This document shows, in pieces, positions 14,012 through 20,029 of a DNA stretch of 20,029 nt. Numbering within the stretch: the first letter of the stretch is position 1; each line of letters starts with the position of its first letter. The position numbers and the translations under genes were made by a program. The notes beneath the pieces were generated by a model. That model saw nothing but the letters and a program-made list of their open reading frames with translations, had not been told where the DNA came from and searched no databases. Source of the stretch: a virus; the IMG/VR virus record IMGVR_UViG_3300023296_001249, positions 1-20,029 of that record; one strand, written 5' to 3'.

Positions 14012-14032
14012 GCGAGAGTTACCGGGTATCCT
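14004..14032 (+). promoter_or_regulatory. Candidate sigma70-type promoter for the plus-strand gene
   Basis: TTGTTC at 14004-14009 and TATCCT at 14027-14032 are separated by 17 nt, the optimal spacing. TATCCT matches 4 of 6 consensus bases and TTGTTC only 3 of 6, so this is moderate. Transcription would start near 14039, before the palindrome and the inverted repeat. Confidence 0.35.
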
Positions 14033-14046
14033 GTAGATTACGGGTA

Positions 14047-14062
14047 GCGGCTGGCCAGCCGC
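14047..14062. promoter_or_regulatory. Perfect 16-bp palindrome, operator-like
   Basis: GCGGCTGGCCAGCCGC reads the same on both strands with no loop. It lies about 15 bp downstream of the proposed -10 element, where a dimeric repressor could block initiation or clearance. No regulator gene is visible nearby. Confidence 0.5.
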
Positions 14063-14065
14063 GCA

Positions 14066-14114
14066 CGCCTTGGGGCGGGATGGGTCTGCCCCATGATCCA
14101 CCCGCCCCAAGGCG
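14066..14114. repeat. Perfect 14-bp inverted repeat upstream of plus-strand gene
   Basis: CGCCTTGGGGCGGG (14066-14079) is perfectly complementary to CCCGCCCCAAGGCG (14101-14114), with a 21-nt loop that itself holds an ATGGG/CCCAT pair. The element ends 22 nt before the ATG of the plus-strand gene, so it would be in its 5' leader. It could equally be a terminator or a recombination scar. Confidence 0.6.
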
Positions 14115-14136
14115 ACCCGCAAAACATGGGGAACAT

Positions 14137-14680
14137 ATGAAAAATCCGGATGATTCAACTAATCCCGCAAAGCGCGAGACATTCACAGCTTCCTACGGCG
14201 GCGTTCACAGCGTCGAGCAGCCATATCCGAAAGGTGTTGGCCCGTTGGCTTTTCCGCCCGGTGATGACTACGGGGCGATGCTTGATTTTATGGCCTATTG
14301 CGGCAGCAGTTTGGCGGGAAGCTTACAGCTTCATGCAAGCAATCCTGAGTATGGCATGTTGAGCAGCGCGTTGTTTTTCGCCATGCAGATCGAGAAATCT
14401 CATCGCACAATGAATGATGTGACAGCCGATCACAAGAGAGGTTTGGGCGAAGGCGCTGCCGGACGAAGCGGTTGGGCGGCAGGAACTGATTCACTTCTTT
14501 GATGTGTTGGCGGCGCTATACGTCGATTTCGGATGGCTCGAAATTACGAAGGGCCGCAAGCCACCTTTGCCATCCGTCACCATCACGGAGGCGGTCGACA
14601 GGCACTCACTAGACATCGATCACGCGGCGAAGCAGCTCAAGATTGTAGCGGCAAGCCTTGATAATCAGGCCAATAGCTGA
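14137..14680 (+). pseudogene. Only plus-strand gene, apparently frameshifted
   Basis: Starting at ATG 14137 (GGGG 5 nt upstream), the first frame reads MKNPDDSTNPAKRETFTASY and continues with DYGAMLDFMAYCGSS. Later comes SSALFFAMQIEKSHRT, until a stop at 14500-14502. The next frame (+1) is open from 14423 to a TGA at 14678-14680. It reads ITREVWAKALPDEAVGRQEL, then HFFDVLAALYVDFGWLEI and DHAAKQLKIVAASLDN. The change in protein-like character is near 14423-14440, so a single-base insertion (or loss of two) probably splits one gene of about 180 residues. The second part has no usable start of its own. Neither part matches a family I know. Its direction is opposite to all neighbours and its last 44 bp overlap the end of the ABC-GNAT gene. 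A moron or recent insertion is likely. Confidence 0.55.
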
Positions 14681-15764
14681 AGCTCGCCATGCGGGTGCCG
14701 GTGTTGCGGAAGCTGGTGTTGCGGGCGACGTTGGTTTGGGCGCGGCCGCGTCGGGTGATGCGGGCGCAGCGCCATTGGTCGCTGCGGACGAGGCTGGCGA
14801 TCAGGGCCGGGTGGCTGGTGCAGATGCTCACGCGATGGCCGGTGTCGACTTCGATCGCGGCGGCGGCGTTGAGCAGGCGTGAGCCGATGCCCATGCCCTG
14901 ATAATCGGGCAGCACGACCAGGCGGTGAATGATTCGCCTGCCCTTGTGGCCTGCGTTGTTGATCACCGCGCACATCGCCACGAGTGTGCCATCCCACACG
15001 GCGACGTACACCGTAGCCCCGTTGAACATCTTGGCACTCAGATAGTGATGTCGCGCAAAGAGGGGCCATACGTCGCGGCCTTTGTCGGGCTTGCACTGGT
15101 GGATGCTGATCCGAATGTCAGGCCGTGGAAGGCACCCCCTTGCCAGTTGCCGGTTGCTCATGTCGAGCACCCAGTCTGGCTGCAGCCATTCGATCACGTC
15201 GCTGTGGCAGGTGACGGCGACGAAGCGTTTGGCGGCGGTGTGGCCCTTGCGGACGGACTTGGCGACGGCGAACGAGGCGGCCCGGCCCACCTGGCGGTCG
15301 ACGACGCTGGTGAACTCGTCGAACACGACCAGCTCGCGGCCACAGAGCAGGGAGCGGGCGAGGTCGCAGCGGAACTGCTGGCCGTTGCTCAGCAGACGGT
15401 ACGGCAAGACCCACGCCGGCGGGCTGGAGAAGCCCACGGCGTTGAGGGTGGCGACGATCTGGCGGGTTTCGAGCTTGTCATCGAAGCCGTCGATGATGCA
15501 CTTGTCGCGTGGCCATTTGAACTTGCCCACCAGGTCGGCTTTGAAGGCCTCGCGGGCGACGGTGGATTTGCCCGAGCCGGATGGCCCGATGATCGCCCCG
15601 ATCTGCCAGCCCCCGGAAGCAGGATCATCGTCAGCAGACGGGACGCTGACGGCGATGTCGAGGGACGTTTTGGCCTGCAGGTCGAGGTCGAACATGGCGG
15701 CGACCTGATGGACGCGCGGGGTGTCGACGACGTCGGCGGTCAGAGCAATACGGACATCCGGCAT
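14637..15764 (-). CDS. ABC ATPase fused to GNAT acetyltransferase (COG2401 type)
   Basis: ATG 15764 is preferred: GGGG lies 5 nt upstream. The gene overlaps the ParB-like stop by 25 nt. The 375-residue product has an ABC ATPase domain with Walker A GPSGSGKST (60-68), signature-like LSNGQQFRCDLARSLL (125-140), Walker B ELVVFDEF (144-151) and the H-loop His187 in VTCHSDV. It has no membrane segment, so it is not a transporter. Residues 218-375 form a GNAT domain with the acyl-CoA loop RLVVLPDYQGMGIGSRLL (281-298) and HHY (239-241). The same architecture is known as COG2401. Many such phage proteins sit beside ParB-like genes. A Mom-like acyl modification of DNA or protein is conceivable, but the substrate is unknown. 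Confidence 0.8.
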   Translation of the reverse strand: MPDVRIALTADVVDTPRVHQVAAMFDLDLQAKTSLDIAVSVPSADDDPASGGWQIGAIIGPSGSGKSTVAREAFKADLVGKFKWPRDKCIIDGFDDKLETRQIVATLNAVGFSSPPAWVLPYRLLSNGQQFRCDLARSLLCGRELVVFDEFTSVVDRQVGRAASFAVAKSVRKGHTAAKRFVAVTCHSDVIEWLQPDWVLDMSNRQLARGCLPRPDIRISIHQCKPDKGRDVWPLFARHHYLSAKMFNGATVYVAVWDGTLVAMCAVINNAGHKGRRIIHRLVVLPDYQGMGIGSRLLNAAAAIEVDTGHRVSICTSHPALIASLVRSDQWRCARITRRGRAQTNVARNTSFRNTGTRMASFSYWPDYQGLPLQS

Positions 15765-16450
15765 GTGATCCCCCTTTTCTTGAGGTCGGTGAACAGCTCG
15801 TTTTGCTCGGCTTCGGTCTCGCACTGGATGATGATCTCGCGGACGGATTTCACCTCGCGGTCCACGGGCGTGTCGACACTGCCTGCGGCGGCGGAAGCGT
15901 CGAGGTCGGCGAGCATGGCGTCGATTTCGTTTTCGTCAAATCCGGTGAGGGTGGCGTCGTAGTCGGCGGATTGCAGGTCCATCAGCAGCGCCGCCAGGCC
16001 GTCGTCATCCCACTCGCCATCGATCTTGTTGAGGGCGACGTTGAGGGATTTCTCGGCGTTGTCGTCGAGGTCGACGACGGAGACATCGACTTCGGTGATG
16101 CCGAATTCGTTGGTGAGGACGGCAAGGCGCTGGTGGCCGCCGACGAGGTTGCCGGTGCGTTTGTTCCAGATGAGCGGATCGACGTAGGCGAAGGTTTCGA
16201 TGGAGCGTTTGAGGCGGGCGTACTCGTCGTCGCCGGGCTTGAGGGCTTTGCGGGGGTTGTAGGGTGCGGGGTTGATCTGGGTGATGGGGACGGTGGCGAT
16301 GGTGAGGCGGCCGGCGTTGGGATTTTTCGCCGGAGGCTTGGCACGCGGCTTCTTTGGTGGCTTCTTGCGGGAGGGACTGCGCGTCTGCGACGCGGCGCTA
16401 CGCGGGGGCGAGGGGGGTGATGCGTCGGTGATGATGGGTTGTTTGGGCAT
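15740..16450 (-). CDS. ParB/sulfiredoxin-fold protein (phage-type)
   Basis: The 236-residue protein starts at ATG 16450, with AAGGA 8 nt upstream. Residues 1-47 are a Ser/Pro/Lys-rich tail. The ParB N-terminal fold runs from about 50 to 145: VPITQINPAPYNPRKAL, RLKRSIETFAYVDPLIW and NLVGGHQRLAVL, with the GGHQR motif (104-108) typical of ParB/Srx proteins that bind or hydrolyse nucleotides. The rest is acidic and helical, ending IIIQCETEAEQNELFTDL. There is no helix-turn-helix typical of chromosome-partition ParB, so segregation is unlikely. Such phage proteins often lie beside DNA-modifying or ATPase genes. The N-terminal tail carries a repeat shared with the gene at 16803. Confidence 0.75.
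   Translation of the reverse strand: MPKQPIITDASPPSPPRSAASQTRSPSRKKPPKKPRAKPPAKNPNAGRLTIATVPITQINPAPYNPRKALKPGDDEYARLKRSIETFAYVDPLIWNKRTGNLVGGHQRLAVLTNEFGITEVDVSVVDLDDNAEKSLNVALNKIDGEWDDDGLAALLMDLQSADYDATLTGFDENEIDAMLADLDASAAAGSVDTPVDREVKSVREIIIQCETEAEQNELFTDLKKRGITCRMSVLL
16381..16404 (+). repeat. REP-like element inside ParB N-terminal linker, copy 1
   Basis: The 24-bp segment contains GCGTCTGCGACGC (5-bp arms, 3-nt loop) followed by CGCTACGCG. It matches 17033-17056 at 22 of 24 positions. Both copies are read in the same frame, giving the shared peptide RS-A/G-ASQT within Pro/Ser/Thr-rich linkers. Confidence 0.6.
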
Positions 16451-16452
16451 GC

Positions 16453-16803
16453 TCAGATTCCTTCTTCTGTCGAGTTCATCCCGGCCCCCTTGGGCATGAC
16501 GCCGAGGTCTATGTACAGATCGCCTGAAAGAATGATCGTGGCTGCCAAACGTCCATGAGGCTTGCGTGTCCATCCCTTTGCAACCACGCCACCAGCGGTC
16601 AGTGCGATCACTTCAAGCAATTTCGCCGGACTTGCGACGCGCTGCTCGCGCCACGGAATTGCGATAACGTCGAAGTCCTTCTGCATGCTGCCATGAAGGG
16701 CAAGCGCGTAGCCGAGGCGCCTGGCCGCGCGCACCATGTCACGGTAGATGCAGGCGTACCACAGTGGGTTTGTCGTCTTAACGCGCTTGCGTTTCACGGT
16801 CAT
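16453..16803 (-). CDS. Short nucleotidyltransferase-like phage protein
   Basis: The 116-residue protein starts at ATG 16803, overlapping the upstream stop by one base (TGATG). Residues 12-34 form a helix, with MVRAARRLGYALALHGSMQKD crossing into a core strand (shown here as RRLGYALALHGS). The key motif is HGSMQKDFDVIAIPW, which gives G-S then D-x-D, the signature layout of minimal nucleotidyltransferases. A later PHGRLAATIIL strand and YIDLGVMPKG complete the domain. The protein is recognised as a recurrent small phage protein; its activity is not established. The gene is 2 nt from the ParB start, so they are co-translated. It could be a toxin-like or tRNA/nucleotide-modifying enzyme, or have lost activity. 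Confidence 0.65.
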   Translation of the reverse strand: MTVKRKRVKTTNPLWYACIYRDMVRAARRLGYALALHGSMQKDFDVIAIPWREQRVASPAKLLEVIALTAGGVVAKGWTRKPHGRLAATIILSGDLYIDLGVMPKGAGMNSTEEGI

Positions 16804-17270
16804 CACACCACCGCCTTTGCGATTTGCTCGAAGAGCCAGCGGGCGACGTCGGCGTTGTTGTGGACGGGCCGGTCGCAGTCGAGGCGGGCGGGCTGGTCGC
16901 GCAGGGCGTCGCGCAGGGCGGTGAAGGCGACAGCCTGGTCGCCGGTGAGGCGGACGTCAAGGTGCACCTCACGCGGGCGGTAGTCCGGGGCGGTCAGGGG
17001 CGGGAGGGTGAGGGTGTTGGGAGCGGACTCGGGCGTCTGCGACGCACCGCTACGCGTGGGGGCTGTGCTTCCGGGGGTGTCGCTGGGTGGGCCGTAGGCT
17101 TGGCCTTCTTCGTGCATGGCGATGGTGTCGATGAGGGTTTGTTTGGTCATGGTGGCGTTGACCAGTGCGCCTATGAGGAGGCCGTAGGCGAGCCATTCGG
17201 CCTTGGTTTCGGGGTGGCGGGCGAGGGTGTCGTTTTCGGGGGCTGGGGTGTTTTTACTTCCGGGGGTCAT
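16803..17270 (-). CDS. Conserved-type phage protein downstream of large terminase
   Basis: ATG 17270 overlaps the terminase stop in ATGA; GGA is 7 nt upstream. The 155-residue protein has three parts. The N-terminal part has a helical segment AEWLAYGLLIGALVNATMTK (about 24-43). The middle, about 60-95, is Pro/Ser/Thr-rich and contains the REP-like repeat. The C-terminal domain includes EVHLDVRLTGDQAVAFTALR then LDCDRPVHNNADVARWLFEQ, a small conserved-looking domain often seen next to terminases and resembling ribbon-helix-helix proteins. Function is unknown. Position, between terminase and the nucleotidyltransferase-ParB-ABC set, suggests that it belongs to one transcription unit with them. 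Confidence 0.65.
   Translation of the reverse strand: MTPGSKNTPAPENDTLARHPETKAEWLAYGLLIGALVNATMTKQTLIDTIAMHEEGQAYGPPSDTPGSTAPTRSGASQTPESAPNTLTLPPLTAPDYRPREVHLDVRLTGDQAVAFTALRDALRDQPARLDCDRPVHNNADVARWLFEQIAKAVV
17033..17056 (+). repeat. REP-like element inside linker, copy 2
   Basis: The 24-bp segment differs from 16381-16404 at two positions and is also read in the RS-ASQT frame. It is followed within 15 bp by CTTCCGGGGGT, a member of the second repeat family, so this linker is built from two dispersed repeats. Confidence 0.6.
17256..17266 (+). repeat. ACTTCCGGGGG copy at a gene start
   Basis: This copy overlaps the first codons of the gene that follows the large terminase, where the minus strand encodes Thr-Pro-Gly-Ser. 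It matches the repeats in the noncoding junctions at 5430-5453 and 9349-9359. Confidence 0.5.
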
Positions 17271-19339
17271 GGGCGGTTCCTTCCTGGGATGCGGGGCTGG
17301 GGGATGCCGATCGGGCGCACGAGCGGGGATCGGCGGGTTTGGGTGACGGTTTTCGGGGCGACGATGATGCGGGCGCCGCAGAGATGGGCGCCGGTGGTGG
17401 CGTAGACCAGTGCGTCGAGGCCGTGATTTTCCTGACTGCCGACCTTGACGAATTTGACGTAGCTGCCAGCGTCGGGCTTGACCACGAGGGTTTGCTTTTC
17501 GGCAACGATGTGCTTGCACATCCACGTGTGTTCGACGTGGGGGGCTTGGAAGAGGGTCATGCCGCCTGCGGGAACGGGGGTGATGAGTCTGCCGTCGAGG
17601 CTGTGGATCTGTTGGCGGAGGCGGTCGTGGGTGTAGCCCTTCCAGTGGTCGACGTTGATTTCAACGATGTCGACGCAGTGCTGGAGGCTGCGGAAGACGT
17701 GGTACTCATCGCCCAGGTGCTGGATGATGGTGCCGGTGTTCTTGGGGCCGAGGTACTTTTGGCGGGTCTTGGACGCTTCGCCTCGGCCGATGATGGGGCG
17801 ATAGCGATCGGTGCGACGGGTGGGGTCGGTGCTGACTTCCTGCATGAATTGGTAGACGACGTGGTGCTTGCCTTCCTCGCCGCCTTGGAAGCCGGCGTCG
17901 ACCCAGACCTGATGCGGCAGGCGTGGTTCGTCGTGGTCTTCCTGGGCGAAGCCTGCTGAGCAGAAGTCGTGGAGCTGCAGCAACGCGATGTGGATGGCCT
18001 TTTCCATGCCGAACTGATCGGAGGCGACTTCGATGCGGCCGTAGTCGGCGATGTGGCAGGCGAAATCGTGGCGTGAGGCGAGCAGGACCCAGTGCATGAG
18101 ACGGCGGCCGATGTCGACGCCGACGGTGATGTGGGCGGTGTCGGCGGGCAGGATGGCGCGTTCGATGGGGCGCGTGCGGCGGGCGAGGGTGTCCCATTTC
18201 AATTCGTTGTCGGTGAAGCGTGGCGGCTCGTAGGGCAGGGCCCAGACGAATTGCTTCATTTCGCGTTCGGCGTTGTCCTCGTTGGGGTCGCGTTTTGCTT
18301 TCCATTCGTCGACGCCGATCTCAGCGGCGGGGATGAAGGGGTTGTTGACGGCGGAGAAGCGGAAGCCGAATGAGCGGGTGGTGAGGTCGTCGCCTTCGAT
18401 GGTGCCGTCGGGGGTGATGGATTGGCCCTTGTGGAGCAGGACGGCGGCGGCGTTGGCGTGTTTGCGTTGGTCGTCGGTCCAGGGGGCACCGCAGGCGGGG
18501 CAGATGAAGGTGGTGGCGGTGCGGGCGTCGTGCTCGGTCTCGGCGTTTTGCCAGCCGATGAGGTGCTCGCGTTCGGGCTTGACGTACTGATTGCAGGCGT
18601 GGCAGGGGAGCATGATGGCGGAGTCGCTGCCGTCGGTGATGGCGCGGTGGGTGAAGCCGTCGACGGTGGAGAGGGTGCATTCGGTGATGATGCGTTCGCG
18701 GCCACGGAAGGCGCGGAGGCGGGCGTAGAGCTGGCGGATGCGGGAGGCCTCGCGGCTGGTGGAGCCCTGTTTATCGAAGCCGTCGGTTTCGGTGACGACG
18801 AGGTTGCGGGTGGTGAAGCCGGCGACGGTCTTGTCGCTGCCGCCGCCGGTCATGAAGCGGAGGGTTGGGCCGTGGGTGAACTGGATGGCGGAGCCGATGC
18901 CGCCTTTGCTGCCTGCGCCGCGACGGGGGAGCCATTCGCGGAAGCGTGTGCGGGCGATGGCGGGTTCGATGTCTTCTCGCCATTTGTCGGCGAACATGTC
19001 GGAGGTTGGCACGCCGCAGATGAGGGTTTCTCGCTGCTCGAAGAGGATGTGCAGGAGGGGGATGACGAAGCCGCTGAGCGTCTTGCCGGCTTGGGACGGG
19101 CCGGTGATGTGGTGCTCGGTGAACTGGCGGGAGTCGATGGCGGTGAAGAGCAGTCGCGTCCAGGGGGCGCGGTCCGTGCGGAAGCGGAGGCCTTCGAAGG
19201 GGCCGTCGGGGATGATGATTTCGCGTTCGGCGAATTCGGTGAGCGTGCGGAGGCGGCGCGGGCGCGCGGCGGCGACGAAGCGTTTTAGTTCTTCCGCCAG
19301 GGGGCTGGTGGTCTTAGATGGGGTCAGCAGCGTCGTCAA
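17267..19339 (-). CDS. Terminase large subunit, GpA family
   Basis: The 690-residue enzyme packages DNA into the prohead: an N-terminal ATPase motor and a C-terminal nuclease that cuts concatemers. Walker A is GPSQAGKT (80-87) in HHITGPSQAGKTLSG; Walker B is LVVTETDGF (180-188). A zinc-ribbon is formed by C246-C249 (CHAC) and C280-C283 (CPAC), typical of GpA proteins. Nuclease-type acidic residues lie in VGVDIGRR (D409) and VWVDAGFQGG (D481). The start is probably the TTG at 19339, which overlaps the small terminase gene by 26 nt; there is no clear ribosome binding site, so coupling is likely. This family uses cohesive-end (cos) packaging in lambda. Confidence 0.9.
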   Translation of the reverse strand: MTTLLTPSKTTSPLAEELKRFVAAARPRRLRTLTEFAEREIIIPDGPFEGLRFRTDRAPWTRLLFTAIDSRQFTEHHITGPSQAGKTLSGFVIPLLHILFEQRETLICGVPTSDMFADKWREDIEPAIARTRFREWLPRRGAGSKGGIGSAIQFTHGPTLRFMTGGGSDKTVAGFTTRNLVVTETDGFDKQGSTSREASRIRQLYARLRAFRGRERIITECTLSTVDGFTHRAITDGSDSAIMLPCHACNQYVKPEREHLIGWQNAETEHDARTATTFICPACGAPWTDDQRKHANAAAVLLHKGQSITPDGTIEGDDLTTRSFGFRFSAVNNPFIPAAEIGVDEWKAKRDPNEDNAEREMKQFVWALPYEPPRFTDNELKWDTLARRTRPIERAILPADTAHITVGVDIGRRLMHWVLLASRHDFACHIADYGRIEVASDQFGMEKAIHIALLQLHDFCSAGFAQEDHDEPRLPHQVWVDAGFQGGEEGKHHVVYQFMQEVSTDPTRRTDRYRPIIGRGEASKTRQKYLGPKNTGTIIQHLGDEYHVFRSLQHCVDIVEINVDHWKGYTHDRLRQQIHSLDGRLITPVPAGGMTLFQAPHVEHTWMCKHIVAEKQTLVVKPDAGSYVKFVKVGSQENHGLDALVYATTGAHLCGARIIVAPKTVTQTRRSPLVRPIGIPQPRIPGRNRP

Positions 19340-19964
19340 TGTCGGCGTGGCTCACGGTGTGGGTGATGGATTCGATGGCGTCGTTGAGGAGGTCGGCGGC
19401 GTCGTGGCCGTGGTGGTCGCGGAGTCGTTCGCCGGCCTGTCGGAGGATGTCGGCGAGCTGAACGAAGATGTTGGAGACGTCTTCGCGGGGGATGAGCTGT
19501 CGGCGGCGTTCGGCGAGTTCGATTTCGAGCAGGTCGCCGCGGAGCCTGCGGTAGCGTTCTTGGGCGTCGCTGGGCGGGCCCTCAAGCAGGTCGTCGTCGG
19601 ATGGCTGTGCCTTGCCGATGAGGTGGCGGTTGTCGGCGAGGATGTCGTGGAAGCGGCGCAGGACGGCGGCGAGGTCGACGGTGTTGCCATGGAGGGGGAG
19701 CTGGTGGCGGTCGGCCTGTTCGAGCAGGACTTTGGACTGGCGGCCGGTGAGCTGGGTGTAGAGCTTCTTGGGGCAGGCACGGATGGCGGACTCGAGCGCG
19801 ACGGCCTCGCGCTGGCGTTCGAACTTGCGGAGGGCGGTGAGTTCGGCGCGGTTGGGCTTTTGGCCGTGCTTGTGCTTCTGGAGCGCGGAGCGGGCGAGGT
19901 CCTGCTCGATCTGCTGACTCGCAGAACGTGGTGCCGCCGGTTTACTGATAGCTCGCTTCGCCAC
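19314..19964 (-). CDS. Terminase small subunit (Nu1-like)
   Basis: The 216-residue protein begins at a GTG at 19964 (an out-of-frame ATG lies beside it). The N-terminal third is basic and helical (KPNRAELTALRKFERQREAV), followed by KKLYTQLTGRQSKVLLEQAD with the character of a helix-turn-helix. The C-terminal half includes RYRRLRGDLLEIELAERRRQ, then LIPREDVSNIFVQLADIL, a pattern found in phage DNA-packaging small subunits, which recognise the packaging site and recruit the large subunit. It overlaps the large terminase. The ribosome binding site is weak, and the upstream 65 bp contain an inverted repeat. Confidence 0.75.
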   Translation of the reverse strand: MAKRAISKPAAPRSASQQIEQDLARSALQKHKHGQKPNRAELTALRKFERQREAVALESAIRACPKKLYTQLTGRQSKVLLEQADRHQLPLHGNTVDLAAVLRRFHDILADNRHLIGKAQPSDDDLLEGPPSDAQERYRRLRGDLLEIELAERRRQLIPREDVSNIFVQLADILRQAGERLRDHHGHDAADLLNDAIESITHTVSHADIDDAADPI

Positions 19965-19986
19965 ATGCGCCGCTTACTTACTTGGA

Positions 19987-20008
19987 TTTTCACCGTTGTG
20001 TGTGAAAA
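19987..20008. repeat. 7-bp inverted repeat upstream of the terminase operon
   Basis: TTTTCAC (19987-19993) pairs with GTGAAAA (20002-20008) across 8 nt. It lies about 25 bp upstream of the small terminase start on the minus strand. It could be an operator, part of a promoter region, or a packaging-site element. The window ends too soon to judge. Confidence 0.35.
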
Positions 20009-20029
20009 AGTGCCTCGATGAGACGGACC

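Noticed and set aside
14492-14503. CTT TGA followed by an open +1 frame, like the release factor 2 frameshift site
   Set aside because: The +1 frame already looks coding from about 14423, well before this site, while the first frame in 14430-14500 does not. The closest purine-rich motif is about 10 nt away, not 3 as in the release factor 2 gene. An indel is the simpler explanation.
14637-15764. ABC domain as a transporter component
   Set aside because: No membrane segment is present in it or in adjacent genes, and it is fused to a GNAT domain.
15740-16450. ParB-like protein as a plasmid or chromosome partition factor
   Set aside because: There is no ParA gene, no parS-like repeats and no clear DNA-binding helix-turn-helix domain, and it sits in a packaging operon.
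1-20029. CRISPR array, tRNA or rRNA genes
   Set aside because: No regularly spaced repeat-spacer pattern and no cloverleaf or rRNA-like sequence was noticed on either strand.

Overview
The window is the late structural region of a tailed phage or prophage of siphovirus type from a GC-rich bacterium. Nearly every gene lies on the minus strand, so the transcription order runs from the right edge to the left edge. Gene order follows phage lambda: terminase small and large subunits (19964 to 17267), a gpW-like head-completion protein, portal, S49 protease with an apparent nested scaffold, decoration protein and major capsid protein (13934 to 8264). Head-tail completion proteins, the tail tube protein, a tail assembly chaperone and the tape measure follow (8109 to 2584), then distal tail proteins that run off the left edge (2580 to 1). 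No integrase, repressor, lysis, replication, tRNA or CRISPR feature is visible. The host cannot be fixed from this sequence; frequent GTG/TTG starts and G-rich junctions fit a high-GC host.

Right block (14637-19964): the terminase is followed by four tightly packed genes absent from lambda at this position. They are a small conserved phage-type protein, a short nucleotidyltransferase-like protein, a ParB/sulfiredoxin-fold protein and an ABC ATPase fused to a GNAT acetyltransferase (COG2401 architecture). The last two overlap and are the best candidate for an uncharacterised system; DNA modification or protection at packaging is an inference only.

Middle island (13935-14680): the only plus-strand gene sits here, apparently broken by a frameshift. 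Its upstream region is dense in signals: 9-bp direct repeats, a possible promoter, a perfect 16-bp palindrome and a perfect 14-bp inverted repeat. It resembles a moron or an inserted regulatory gene.

Head block (8264-13934): the decoration protein carries a beta-rich, lectin-like C-terminal extension, and the protease gene has a strong internal ribosome binding site at the point where a Nu3-like scaffold would begin. GC-rich stem-loops follow the decoration and capsid genes.

Tail block (1-8109): translationally coupled genes. The gene between tail tube and tape measure has an A7 slippery sequence, a 6-nt spacer and a 9-bp stem, and its -1 frame stays open until 3 nt before the tape measure start. 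This is a strong case for a lambda G/GT-type programmed frameshift. Several gene junctions contain G-tract repeats able to form G-quadruplexes, including a telomere-like TTTAGGG block at 527-608.
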